From Acidimicrobiaceae bacterium (GTDB taxonomy: Bacteria; Actinomycetota; Acidimicrobiia; Acidimicrobiales; RAAP-2), in NCBI GenBank assembly GCA_003151235.1, contig PLWZ01000009.1, forward strand, positions 1-50,190: a DNA stretch of 50,190 nt, read 5' to 3'. Under the pieces are notes generated by a model. That model was not told the DNA's origin and searched no databases. It worked only from the letters and a program-made list of their open reading frames with translations. Shown one piece after another: positions 34,339-42,819 of this stretch; the first letter of the stretch is position 1, and each line of letters starts with the position of its first letter. Both the position numbers and the translations under genes were made by a program.

Positions 34339-34420
34339 CGCTCGATCAGCAGATTCCCGATTCACGGGCATCCTTTCACTTTGGATTCGGATCTAACAGG
34401 CCACGCGGGCTCAAAAGTTA

Positions 34421-34453
34421 GCCTGGCCGAACCCAACTTCGTGTTGGCCAGGC
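34421..34453. terminator. GC-rich hairpin, possible terminator
   Basis: GCCTGGCC (34421-34428) pairs perfectly with GGCCAGGC (34446-34453) around a 17-base loop that can pair further. There is no strong T-run, so it may be a terminator of the upstream genes or a leader element for the secreted-protein gene. Confidence 0.4.
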
Positions 34454-34468
34454 AACAAGGGGGGTCTC

Positions 34469-34498
34469 TTGACTTTGGCCGACAGATCTGCAATAAAT
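34469..34498 (+). promoter_or_regulatory. candidate promoter for secreted-protein gene
   Basis: TTGACT (34469-34474) is followed, 17-19 bases on, by an AT-rich AATAAATA stretch (34492-34499) that can serve as a -10. The gene starts at 34534. Confidence 0.4.
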
Positions 34499-34533
34499 AG
34501 GCAAAGGAAGAAAAACCGCTGAAGGGTGGTCCG

Positions 34534-35004
34534 ATGAGGTCTACGGATTGGATTAAGGCGGCCGGCAGAACGACGCTCGGGCTAGGCGTCGTGGCAGCGC
34601 CCGTTACGGCTTCTCTACTTGCGTTTGATGAAGCTCCGGCTGCCGCTACGTGGCACAACGGGGCCTGCACCTCATATTCGATTTTGTTCAGCGGTGTCGG
34701 GTACGGCGGAACAGCGAGAAACTGTCTCTCCAGGGATTCCTCGTCCGCTGGTGTCAGCCACGAATATCTTGGGACTTTCCATCGAACGGACCCAAGCTAT
34801 GACAGCCCCGACTGGGGCCATATCGAGGTTTCAGTAGCTGGCAATGTCTATAACACTGGTTCTCAGTCGATTTATCCTGGATCGACAATTAGTAAGGCGA
34901 CTGGCAAGTTCGCAGGCACCCACGGTACGATGGTTGAGCTGTGGGCAGCCCAAGCTCATGGCGACCCGCTTGGTTACCATGGGCGTCTGACCCATACTTT
35001 CTGA
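34534..35004 (+). CDS. small secreted protein of unknown function
   Basis: A 156-residue product with a signal peptide (basic MRSTDWIKAAGR, hydrophobic TTLGLGVVAAPVTASLLAF, likely cleavage near APAAA-TW). The mature part is Gly/Ser/Tyr-rich, beta-like, with two cysteines (ACTSYS and NCLSRD) that may form a disulfide. No domain recognised. It lies within the biosynthetic-looking cluster and has its own promoter candidate, so it may not be functionally linked. Confidence 0.7.
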   Translation: MRSTDWIKAAGRTTLGLGVVAAPVTASLLAFDEAPAAATWHNGACTSYSILFSGVGYGGTARNCLSRDSSSAGVSHEYLGTFHRTDPSYDSPDWGHIEVSVAGNVYNTGSQSIYPGSTISKATGKFAGTHGTMVELWAAQAHGDPLGYHGRLTHTF

Positions 35005-35047
35005 GTAGGATTCTAACTTTCCAACCCAGGAACCGCGGCTTTCAGAC

Positions 35048-36460
35048 ATGGAGACCGTGGGTTCCGGTCGTGATCGTCGATTCATTGGTTCCGGGCCTAT
35101 CTTCGTATTGTGCACCGCTCGATCTGGTTCGACGCTTCTTCGACTTCTGCTTGATGCGCACCCCAGCTTGTTTTGTCCGGGTGAGACAAATCTTGCGAAC
35201 ATCGTCGGTACATATCGGCGAACCTTTAGCATGGCGTACGGTGACGACTCAGAGATGGACCCGTCGTCGTTAACTCGTATGCGCGAATTGGTCGAGGGGC
35301 TGATTGAATCGCTAGCCCCCGATCAAACAGAGATCAGACATTGGTGTGACAAGTCCCTGGTTAGTTGGGAACAGGCGGACTTGTTACTCAAGGTGTGGCC
35401 AGACGCAAAATTCGTTTGCCTTTATCGCCACGTCATGGATTTCATCGCGTCCGCGGTCGAGACTTCCCCATGGGGATTCCGTGGCTACGGCTTTCCCGGA
35501 TTTATCGCGCGGTCGCCTGATAACTTTCCGCTAGCGCTCGCCACCTATTGGTTGGAGCGCACGACAAGAACTGTGGAATTCGCGAAACAACACCCTGACA
35601 TATGTTGCGAAATCAGGTATGAGGACTTGGTGACCGACCCGGAGACTGTTGCCCTGGGCCTTTGGAAATATCTCGAAATCGAGCCGCAGCAGGGCCTAAC
35701 GGACGGAATGTTCGAGAACTCACGACCTCGTGGCGTATCGGACTACAAGATCTGGCATACGAAGCGAGTATTGAACTCCTCTATCGGCCGGGGGTCATCT
35801 GTCCCGATCGAGTTCCTACCTCCGCAAGTATGCAATGAGATGAATCGAGTTCTTAGGGAACTTGAGTATCAGCAGATAACGAAGTGCTGGGGAAGTTATG
35901 GTGCGATACCCGATCTTCCTATTCAAGCTTCGGACGGCGGACGCACAAACGGAGATCCCACTGATCAAGACGGGTCCGTTAAGACGCATTCTCCAACCCC
36001 AACAGAGACGACCTGGATCGGCGACGAACTGGTTCTTGATAATCGGTGCTATAGGGAAGACGCAGACGTTGAACGGATCATCGAGAGGTCTGAGGTTTCG
36101 GCGGTGCGGCTCAGCGCCCCGGTCGAACTCCTTGTCATAGACGGCGTTTTCGTGCTCCATAGCGAAACGATCTCACCGGCGGACTATCCCGCCACCGACC
36201 TCGCGCCTGCCACGGCGGACTCCCGCCAAGCTTCTTCTGCTTTTGGCCGCGCCGTATTAGTCGTATCCCGCATGGCTCTCATTGGGCTGGTAACAGGGGT
36301 ATTGGATCTTGGCTCGACGATTCGTCGCGCTGAAATCCGCTACTACAACAGCGACGGGAGAATGCCACTGGAAGATACAGACGACGTGAGACCGCAGTTG
36401 ATCATGGAAAAGTTCACTGCTCTGCAAGCTCGTTTCCAGATCAGTTTTACGCGCAGCTAA
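35048..36460 (+). CDS. PAPS-dependent sulfotransferase-like protein with C-terminal extension
   Basis: A 470-residue protein whose N-terminal ~290 residues form a sulfotransferase domain. The 5'-phosphosulfate loop is FVLCTARSGSTLLRLLLDAH (near residue 20). The 3'-phosphate-binding motif is LYRHVMDFIASAV (R and S at the expected spacing). IRYEDLVTDPE is the conserved family block. It would transfer sulfate from PAPS to a hydroxyl on a glycan or lipid. The last ~170 residues (TWIGDELVLDNRCYREDADV onward) form an unassigned domain, perhaps for substrate binding. It ends just before a strong hairpin. Its place among glycosyltransferase, FAAL and ACP genes suggests sulfation of the cluster's product. 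Confidence 0.85.
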   Translation: METVGSGRDRRFIGSGPIFVLCTARSGSTLLRLLLDAHPSLFCPGETNLANIVGTYRRTFSMAYGDDSEMDPSSLTRMRELVEGLIESLAPDQTEIRHWCDKSLVSWEQADLLLKVWPDAKFVCLYRHVMDFIASAVETSPWGFRGYGFPGFIARSPDNFPLALATYWLERTTRTVEFAKQHPDICCEIRYEDLVTDPETVALGLWKYLEIEPQQGLTDGMFENSRPRGVSDYKIWHTKRVLNSSIGRGSSVPIEFLPPQVCNEMNRVLRELEYQQITKCWGSYGAIPDLPIQASDGGRTNGDPTDQDGSVKTHSPTPTETTWIGDELVLDNRCYREDADVERIIERSEVSAVRLSAPVELLVIDGVFVLHSETISPADYPATDLAPATADSRQASSAFGRAVLVVSRMALIGLVTGVLDLGSTIRRAEIRYYNSDGRMPLEDTDDVRPQLIMEKFTALQARFQISFTRS

Positions 36461-36462
36461 GC

Positions 36463-36496
36463 CAGTTGTGTCGACACTCCCGGGTCGACACAACTG
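36463..36496. terminator. perfect 13-bp inverted repeat after the sulfotransferase gene
   Basis: CAGTTGTGTCGAC (36463-36475) and GTCGACACAACTG (36484-36496) form a perfect 13-bp stem with an 8-base loop, starting 3 bases after the sulfotransferase stop. Position favours a terminator, though no T-run follows. An operator is the alternative. Confidence 0.6.
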
Positions 36497-36503
36497 TCAC
36501 TCG

Positions 36504-38024
36504 ATGGTTGGATCGGTCGCTGGCGACAAGGGGTGCTTACCGCTCCCGTCCGTCACCAGCGATCTGAGCGCAAACGTGGCAACCGGTGATACGGGGTCGT
36601 TCAACGATTTACCTGGTGGCATGAGTTCGGCGGTGATCGAAATCGGCGGTCAAATGGCACACTGGGTGGAAAGTGATGAGAAAAGCGATTCAGAAGCCCA
36701 GCCATTCCGTAATGTCGTCATGGTCGTCATGGGTGCCTTGTTTCTGGCGGTCAATCCAGTTCTAAATGGACCATCTCTGAATGGAAGGCCGTTCAGTACA
36801 GTCCAATCAGCGATATCTGTTGGATTTGCCGCACACTCGACAGTTGATAAGTGGTCAATTGCTACCTACATCACCAAGCACGTTGAAGAACCAACTGGGG
36901 GACTACCGGAGCAATCGAGCATCTCATGCCCTACGGTGGAGAAATGCTACGTCCTGGTTCAATTGGCGGCTAACCGATCCATTGGAAAGGCACCTCTTGC
37001 CCTCTTCTATCGATCGAATGACGGCGGGACAAAGTGGAATGCAATCCCACTACCTGCAGGGACCCTAGCCACATCCCCCCTTCAATGTCTGAAAGCGGAG
37101 CCGGCGTTTTGTATGGTTGGGGCTCAAGATCGTGGAATCCCCGTGCTTCTCATATCGACCGATAGTGGTCGTCGTTGGAGTCATGAGCGCCTGCCAGCGG
37201 GGGCCGGACTAATCAGCTCCCTTTCGTGCACATCCCGACGTTCATGCGTCGCGCTTCTGGGAACCAACTATTCATCGGCGGCGCAAGCGAGGAAGGCGGG
37301 TATCTACACGACTGCGGACGGAGGAGACATCTGGATAAGAGCGAAAGCAACAGAAGAGAAATCAGCCCTTTCAGTCAGCTGTGCAGAGACCACCTGTGTG
37401 GCCACGGGTTCAACTGCGGCCAAGGGGCCATGTCCCTGCACGCCTCTCGGCTTCGTTTTGTACAGCAAGAATCGTGGACAAACGTGGGCGCTCGGAACGC
37501 TTCCGAACGGACTCACTATCGGTGGTGCCCTAGCCAGAACCTACTGTGTCGACAGCTCTTACTGTTGGACAATCGGCATTCTGCCGAGTCAAGAACCTTC
37601 TTCTGACGCGGATTTGAGCTTTTCTAGTGCCGTTGCGGAGAGTCAAAACGGCGGCATCACCTGGGCGTTGCGGCCGTTACCTCAGACAATCCCTCGACCG
37701 ATCCTCGAGAGCCTGAGCTGTCCGACGCGTCAGGATTGTTGGGTTGCGGGTGGCGAAGCCGTCCCCCAAGTCTTCCATTCCCCGATTAATCCGTCCAAGC
37801 TCATCTTTGACGCGCAATCACCCGTAATTGTTTCAACCCATGATGGCGGTGATACGTGGACCACGATCACCTTTAGTATTCCGCGCAGTGCGCCCGTAGA
37901 TCCACGAGGCGACATCTATTTCTCAGTTGTCGCTTTGTCCTGTCCAACCAGAACTATCTGCGTAGGTATCGGTCCGTTCAACGAGGACGCTAGACAGACG
38001 CCGGTGTACAGCGATGCTCCCTAA
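36504..38024 (+). CDS. secreted or anchored beta-propeller with Asp-box repeats
   Basis: About 506 residues; the start is uncertain. The GTG at 36468 lies inside the hairpin, so ATG 36504 or a later ATG (36621, 36654) is more likely. One hydrophobic segment (VVMVVMGALFLAVNPVL) precedes a propeller of about six blades. Each has an Asp-box-like turn (SNDGGTKW, STDSGRRW, TADGGDIW, SQNGGITW, STHDGGDTW) and a paired-cysteine strand (SISCPTVEKC, SLSCTSRRSC, SLSCPTRQDC, ALSCPTRTIC). Such BNR/Ycf48-like propellers bind or cleave glycans or scaffold membrane complexes. No sialidase catalytic set was recognised. Probably extracytoplasmic with disulfide-stabilised blades. Confidence 0.75.
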   Translation: MVGSVAGDKGCLPLPSVTSDLSANVATGDTGSFNDLPGGMSSAVIEIGGQMAHWVESDEKSDSEAQPFRNVVMVVMGALFLAVNPVLNGPSLNGRPFSTVQSAISVGFAAHSTVDKWSIATYITKHVEEPTGGLPEQSSISCPTVEKCYVLVQLAANRSIGKAPLALFYRSNDGGTKWNAIPLPAGTLATSPLQCLKAEPAFCMVGAQDRGIPVLLISTDSGRRWSHERLPAGAGLISSLSCTSRRSCVALLGTNYSSAAQARKAGIYTTADGGDIWIRAKATEEKSALSVSCAETTCVATGSTAAKGPCPCTPLGFVLYSKNRGQTWALGTLPNGLTIGGALARTYCVDSSYCWTIGILPSQEPSSDADLSFSSAVAESQNGGITWALRPLPQTIPRPILESLSCPTRQDCWVAGGEAVPQVFHSPINPSKLIFDAQSPVIVSTHDGGDTWTTITFSIPRSAPVDPRGDIYFSVVALSCPTRTICVGIGPFNEDARQTPVYSDAP

Positions 38025-38168
38025 CTGCAAGTACCTCATGTCCGCACAGCCGGGCTTCGTGGTTCATCGGCGAATGGCGCGTGCGAGCAGACGCAGGTGG
38101 CACATCGGGACACTCGGCATCCGGCGACAAAGAGAATGTGTCACTCAGGTCTCAAGAGAGGTGGCGCT

Positions 38169-39743
38169 GTGATCGTCGAGCACGGTCAGGAGTCCTTGGC
38201 CGATATGATCTCAAATGCGCTTGGTACCTCTCGGGTGCATTTTGTCGACGAGAATCAGCATCTCACTCTGGCAGATCTGTGGGACCAAGGTTCAGCAATA
38301 GCTGGGCTTGATGACGGCACCATCGCTGTGCTGCTTTCCAATACATCCGAATGCATAGCATGCCTGTTAGGAGCCATTCAGGCTGGTAGCAAGCTGATCT
38401 CGCTGCCGGTGCCAGGAAGAGGCGTTGACCTCCAGTGGTACTTGTCCCTTTTGGAGATGATCTGTCAGTCAGTCGGGGCGAGAAAACTCCTGGTTGATCG
38501 GGCGCTCATTCCAATGGTTCCGCCGATGATCTCCCTTGACGTTTGTGCATTCGAATCAGTCCTCCAAATGAAGGGCAGCACCAACACGGATCCCGAATCA
38601 TTCGAGTTAGTTCAGTTCACTTCAGGTAGTACCTCTAGCCCAAAGGGTGTGCATCTCACTCAGAGAAAGATCGCTGCAAACATTTGTGCCATTCTGGAGC
38701 GCCTTGAGGTAGGCCCGGGAGACGGGTCGTGCTCCTGGCTTCCTTTGTCTCACGATATGGGCCTCGTCGGGATGACCCTGGCCCCCTTCGTAGCCGGTGG
38801 AAAAAGATGGACGGGAGGGACCACGACCGTCGTAATGAGGCCGGAATCATTCCTCCGAGCCCCGCGTAGGTGGCTCTCTGCGTGCTCGGAATACAGATCA
38901 ACCATCACAGCAACGCCCAATTTCGGCCTCGAGATGGCTATCAAGCGAGGCGGCATCGGAGGGGACTTGGCCGCCATCCGAGCGTGCATAGTCGGTGGCG
39001 AACCGATTAGAGCGAGAACCCTTGAACGATTCTGTGAACGGTTCGCCTCAAATGGCTTCGGCCCAGTGGCCCTGTGCCCGGCATACGGGCTAGCCGAAGC
39101 AACCCTTGCAATTTCGCTAACCTCGCCAGGCAAATTATGGAAGACCGGAGTAGCAGCTCTCGACGAGTTGTATTCGGGTGCCAATCGGCCCAACATCGTG
39201 TCGTCGGGCCCACCATTGAAGGGCTACGAAGTGAAGATAGGAAGCGAGGGAAACGTAGGAGAGGTGCTTGTTCGGGGCCCCTCCCTTCTCGAAAAATATG
39301 TGGACGGCAGTGCTGCCCTGGATGACGTGGGGTGGTTCCACACCGGAGACATTGGATTTTTAAGCGACGGGGAGCTTTATGTCCTGGGAAGATCGGAAGA
39401 TTTCTTTCTGATCGCGGGCCGAAAGGTGTACGCGGTCGATATCGAAAGTCAAATGGACCAACTTACGGGGCTTCGTGCCGGGAGGTCCGTAGCAGTCGGC
39501 GTCCAAGGGGAGTTCATCGTATTTGCCGAGATTGAACGTGACTCAGCAATTAGCAACAGCGGACTCTTGGAAACCGTACGGAAGACTCGGGTTGAGATGA
39601 TTCGTCACGGTCTTCCTGTTCCGGCACAGCTGGTCTTAGTTAAACCGGGGCGCCTGCCAATGACTTCGAGTGGCAAAATCCAACGGTCTGCTGTGCTAGA
39701 ACAGTGGCAGGAGGGACAATTGGACGTGCTCAACGAGTTCTAA
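38169..39743 (+). CDS. fatty acyl-AMP ligase (FAAL-like adenylate-forming enzyme)
   Basis: A 524-residue ANL-superfamily enzyme. Motifs in order: P-loop FTSGSTSSPKGVHLT; FAAL-type WLPLSHDMGLVG; YGLAEATLAIS; GWFHTGDIGFL; hinge GRSEDFFLIAGRKVYAVDIE; and the C-terminal lysine motif SSGKIQR. The WLPLxHDMG signature is characteristic of long-chain acyl-AMP ligases that load acyl chains onto carrier proteins rather than CoA. The GTG at 38169, behind GAGAGGTGG, gives the normal start; the frame is open back to 38097. An ACP gene follows 21 bases after its stop, its likely acceptor. It would provide the lipid chain for the cluster's product. Confidence 0.9.
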   Translation: MIVEHGQESLADMISNALGTSRVHFVDENQHLTLADLWDQGSAIAGLDDGTIAVLLSNTSECIACLLGAIQAGSKLISLPVPGRGVDLQWYLSLLEMICQSVGARKLLVDRALIPMVPPMISLDVCAFESVLQMKGSTNTDPESFELVQFTSGSTSSPKGVHLTQRKIAANICAILERLEVGPGDGSCSWLPLSHDMGLVGMTLAPFVAGGKRWTGGTTTVVMRPESFLRAPRRWLSACSEYRSTITATPNFGLEMAIKRGGIGGDLAAIRACIVGGEPIRARTLERFCERFASNGFGPVALCPAYGLAEATLAISLTSPGKLWKTGVAALDELYSGANRPNIVSSGPPLKGYEVKIGSEGNVGEVLVRGPSLLEKYVDGSAALDDVGWFHTGDIGFLSDGELYVLGRSEDFFLIAGRKVYAVDIESQMDQLTGLRAGRSVAVGVQGEFIVFAEIERDSAISNSGLLETVRKTRVEMIRHGLPVPAQLVLVKPGRLPMTSSGKIQRSAVLEQWQEGQLDVLNEF

Positions 39744-39764
39744 GATTCGTCTCGGAGCTAAAGC

Positions 39765-40034
39765 ATGGTGCTAAAACTCGATTTCGACGAGTTTTGTAAA
39801 ACGGTGCTAAAGATACTTAAAGATCCCTGGGACGGAGAATGCGACCGCGACACTCGCCTCTTTGAGGATATCAATCTTGATTCTCTTGAGGTATTTGAGT
39901 TCCTGATCGTTGTCGAAGCTCTAGCTAACTTAGTAGTCCCATTACCCGAGGTCCCGCTGATCTTTACCTTGGGCGATGCCTATGACTACTACGAGATTGC
40001 GTGCGTAGAGGCAAAGTCCGACAAACTGCGCTGA
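39765..40034 (+). CDS. acyl carrier protein
   Basis: An 89-residue acidic protein with the carrier signature LFEDINLDSLEVFEFLIVVE. S40 in the DSL triad is the 4'-phosphopantetheine attachment site. It lies 21 bases downstream of the fatty acyl-AMP ligase, whose acyl-adenylate it should accept as a thioester. The start ATG is at 39765. It is convergent with the GT87 gene, 58 bases apart. Compare the serine-less relative at 33980-34276. Confidence 0.88.
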   Translation: MVLKLDFDEFCKTVLKILKDPWDGECDRDTRLFEDINLDSLEVFEFLIVVEALANLVVPLPEVPLIFTLGDAYDYYEIACVEAKSDKLR

Positions 40035-40092
40035 TTATACATAGGGGCTCCACGTCTTCCGCTCGGAATACTCCTGCCTCACGTTGATCTAT

Positions 40093-41340
40093 TCATGCAC
40101 CATGTGGGGCTGCTACCGAAGGCTGGGGGACATCTGCTCTCGCTGATCGCCACCATGCGATCATAAGCAGAATGCTCGCAAGGGGTAATGAATTGTTCAA
40201 TATGGCAGTCGACCAGCCATGGACATTCCACCCATATGGCGCTAGAAGCGCGACTAGCAGTACCGATCCGATGGCTGCCTGCAGGAGATCCCACCGTCCC
40301 CATCGGTGAATTAGTACGACAGGAAGTAAGAGGACCCACGACCAGTGGTGCGACCACGAAATTGGACTTACCAAGACTTCGATAAATGCTACCGCCAAAA
40401 GTGCTTCGAGCGGTCGATCCATGGCCCAAAGCTTACGCCCCACTGCCACGCCATGCAGAACTGTGACGAGCACTGCGGCTAGCCAGAGCGATAATTGGAT
40501 TTTGGGATCCGTAAATGGGAATCTATGGAACGTCGCGTAGAGGGACTGATTTAGGCGGGAACTCGCATTCCCGGTTCTGCTGGGTGAAAACGCATCGTGG
40601 AACCAGTAGGTGATCGAGTCGCGCGGAAGAAATACCCAGGCAATCGTTTGGGCGGTGACGAACGTGGCCGTAGCCCGAACAGCAGCCCGACGGTTTCCTT
40701 GGATCAAAAAGAACACGACATAAATGATTGGGGTTAGCTTGATAGCGGCAGCTAGGCCCGTTAGGTAGCCCTTGTGTCGACTATTAAGGACCAAGGTATC
40801 CAATACCACACATAGGATGAGGAAAAGATTTACCTGTCCGTAATCCAGGTTGCTACGGATCGGCTCGATGGCGATGGTGCATATGGCACTGATAAGGAGC
40901 GCCATTGGTGCGCCCCCCAACGCGGTAGGCACCTGAACACAGCGAAGACCCGCCCGAACAATGCCAAAGGAAGAGAGGCCGATCAACAAGAACCATATGT
41001 CTTTCGCCACGGCTAAGGATCCGAAAGTAACGGGCGTCAAGGCCAGGAGAGCAAAGGGCGGATAGGTAAACGGCAAGCGGTAACGGGTGAACGTTTCGGA
41101 ATAAACGGCGCCGCCATGGAGCATGCTTTGTTCCGCGGCACGGTAGATCCGAAGATCGAGGTCCCAATGAGCGCCCCAAAAGATGAGGTAGCAGCCCAAA
41201 AAGATCCAGGTGAGGGCTCCTCCCAAGGCCCACCAGGTGGGCAGCCCGCGTGCGGGCCACCATCGTCGTGCGATAGGACGCCCGGGGGAGCCAACCCGGG
41301 AATGAACGCAGCAGCGAGTCCGGTCAGCACCCGGACGCAT
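40093..41340 (-). CDS. GT87-like (DUF2029) membrane glycosyltransferase
   Basis: An integral membrane protein of up to 415 residues, with about ten hydrophobic helices, of the GT87 family of polyprenol-phosphate-mannose-dependent alpha-mannosyltransferases known from mycobacterial lipoglycan synthesis. The first extracytoplasmic loop has HWDLDLRIYR with the aspartates expected for catalysis, then LPFTYPPFALLAL, a family hallmark. SPISWSHHWSWVLLLP is the typical late motif. It adds a sugar outside the membrane from a lipid carrier. The N-terminal ~30 Arg-rich residues may not be translated. It starts 3 bases after the stop of the GNAT gene (41344-41889), with which it forms an operon. Confidence 0.85.
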   Translation of the reverse strand: MRPGADRTRCCVHSRVGSPGRPIARRWWPARGLPTWWALGGALTWIFLGCYLIFWGAHWDLDLRIYRAAEQSMLHGGAVYSETFTRYRLPFTYPPFALLALTPVTFGSLAVAKDIWFLLIGLSSFGIVRAGLRCVQVPTALGGAPMALLISAICTIAIEPIRSNLDYGQVNLFLILCVVLDTLVLNSRHKGYLTGLAAAIKLTPIIYVVFFLIQGNRRAAVRATATFVTAQTIAWVFLPRDSITYWFHDAFSPSRTGNASSRLNQSLYATFHRFPFTDPKIQLSLWLAAVLVTVLHGVAVGRKLWAMDRPLEALLAVAFIEVLVSPISWSHHWSWVLLLPVVLIHRWGRWDLLQAAIGSVLLVALLAPYGWNVHGWSTAILNNSLPLASILLMIAWWRSARADVPQPSVAAPHGA

Positions 41341-41343
41341 TCG

Positions 41344-41889
41344 TTAGAGCCTTGTCCAGATCGCGCTATCGATGGCCACCGTGACCAAATCAAGGAACTG
41401 TCCGTCAAGGAATCGGTGATTTAGTCGGCGACCTTCAATGCGCATGGTATCCGCATCAGCGCAACTGGCGAATCGGTCATATTGAGCGTCCAGCAGGTCG
41501 ATATAGATCTTCCGAAGTGGCCAGTGTTTGAAGAGGTAACTGATGAATAGATCTACGGCTCCGAACGGAAGGTTCTCCCATGAGTCAGTTGCGATGGCCA
41601 GTTGTGTATGGCCGTCACGGATGTTCGCGGGATGGGCGGTCAGAAGACCGAGAGGCTGTTGGTGGACAGTGTCCATTGCCACAAGTTGTAGGAGTACGTC
41701 CCCGCCAACATGGGCGACGAACCTCTCGTAGTTTGGACTAGCACCGAGGAAACGCCATTCAAATGACCGCGGATCCACTTGGCAGTAGCCATAGAGCATC
41801 TCATGGTGGGAAGGGCTCACCGGAATAAGGGTGACATCACCGTTGGAAAGGTAGAAGGTGGTGTCGCGATGTGAACGTTGGTTCTCCAT
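41344..41889 (-). CDS. GNAT-type N-acetyltransferase A
   Basis: A 181-residue protein with a GNAT-like layout: N-terminal strands (VTLIPVSPSHHEMLYGYCQV), central strand and helix, then WPLRKIYIDLLDAQYDRFAS and RFLDGQFLDLVTVAI. It is similar to the divergent protein at 42126-42716 in the last two blocks. It would transfer an acetyl or acyl group from CoA to an amine or hydroxyl of the product. It starts within a small inverted repeat (41888-41906) and is coupled to the GT87 gene, 3 bases apart. Confidence 0.7.
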   Translation of the reverse strand: MENQRSHRDTTFYLSNGDVTLIPVSPSHHEMLYGYCQVDPRSFEWRFLGASPNYERFVAHVGGDVLLQLVAMDTVHQQPLGLLTAHPANIRDGHTQLAIATDSWENLPFGAVDLFISYLFKHWPLRKIYIDLLDAQYDRFASCADADTMRIEGRRLNHRFLDGQFLDLVTVAIDSAIWTRL

Positions 41890-41906
41890 AGGTTGACTCC
41901 CTATGT
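41888..41906. promoter_or_regulatory. inverted repeat at the divergent GNAT promoter region
   Basis: CATAGG-TTGACTC-CCTATG spans the start codon region of the minus-strand GNAT gene and faces the plus-strand GNAT gene. A plausible operator site. Confidence 0.35.
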
Positions 41907-42125
41907 GGGCAAATGAACAGAGACGCCGATTCGTACGGTACCGCCCTTCACGCGGTTCGACAAGCGGTACTGCCTCAGGCTGGGGGTGGCGACCGTCCGC
42001 CTACTGGTTACCCACCTTGAGGGTTAAGTTCGACGTTGGGTTCATCGTGTGGACTTGGAGTGCTTGCCCGCCGAGCCGGTGGTGGATAGCGTCTGGGAGG
42101 CCGCACGAGGTCTGAAGGGATTTGA

Positions 42126-42716
42126 ATGGATAGCCCTCCACTGCAAGGTCGGCGGTTCAATTTGGTTCCGGTGGTTCCAGCATTTTACCGGCCGCTGTAT
42201 GAGCTTGCGATCAACAGTGAAACTAGTCATCGGTGGCGGTTCCAAGGCGCAATTCCGACTTTTGAGATGTTTCGGGAGTCGGTGTTGACAAACGTGCTCA
42301 GCCAGTTCATAGCGGTTCATCGCTCCAACCCTCGAAGAGTGGTTGGCTATGTGTTCGCATATAACGCCCACCACGCGGATGGTCATGCTTGTTTTGCTGC
42401 CGTCAATGATCCGGGAGTGGGAGCAGGAGCGTTTGAGTACATTGCGTTATTTGTACGCCATTTATTTGCTCAGTGGCCGTTTCGGAAGCTGTACATCGAA
42501 GCTGCGGCCTTTAATGTCGAGCAGTATCAGAGTGCGGTATCGCTGGGTCTTCTCAAAGAGGAAAGACGCCTCATTGAGAATCGGTACTTCGACGGCCAGT
42601 ACTGGGACGAAGTTACTTACGCGTTGTATCGGGAGGACGCGGTGGCCTTTGCGATAGACCGGCCGTTGATGTTCCCGGACAAATGGGGCCAAGATCCTCC
42701 GTCTAATGGTCACTGA
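42126..42716 (+). CDS. GNAT-type N-acetyltransferase B
   Basis: A 196-residue protein with the same architecture as its divergent neighbour: FNLVPVVPAFYRPLYELAIN, then a central strand (RRVVGYVFAYNAHHADGHA), WPFRKLYIEAAAFNVEQYQS and RYFDGQYWDEVTYALYRED. Both shared blocks match protein A closely, suggesting paralogues that might act on two positions or form a heterodimer. The region between them (41890-42125) should hold both promoters. Confidence 0.72.
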   Translation: MDSPPLQGRRFNLVPVVPAFYRPLYELAINSETSHRWRFQGAIPTFEMFRESVLTNVLSQFIAVHRSNPRRVVGYVFAYNAHHADGHACFAAVNDPGVGAGAFEYIALFVRHLFAQWPFRKLYIEAAAFNVEQYQSAVSLGLLKEERRLIENRYFDGQYWDEVTYALYREDAVAFAIDRPLMFPDKWGQDPPSNGH

Positions 42717-42780
42717 TGTCCGTCCATGATCGACGAGCTGCAGAAGCATCGGCACGGCACGGCTGAGAGCTCCTATGCCG

Positions 42781-42817
42781 AGGCACTCCACCGCCAGTGA
42801 ATGTGGCGGCTGTGCCT
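42781..42817. terminator. hairpin between convergent GNAT-B and MFS genes
   Basis: CCGCCA (42791-42796) pairs with TGGCGG (42804-42809) around a 7-base loop, and outer GGCA/TGCC pairing extends the stem. Its place between convergent genes suits a bidirectional terminator. Confidence 0.5.
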
Positions 42818-42819
42818 GC

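Noticed and set aside
36468-36503. GTG at 36468 as start of the propeller gene
   Set aside because: It lies inside the 13-bp stem directly after the sulfotransferase stop, so a later start is more likely.
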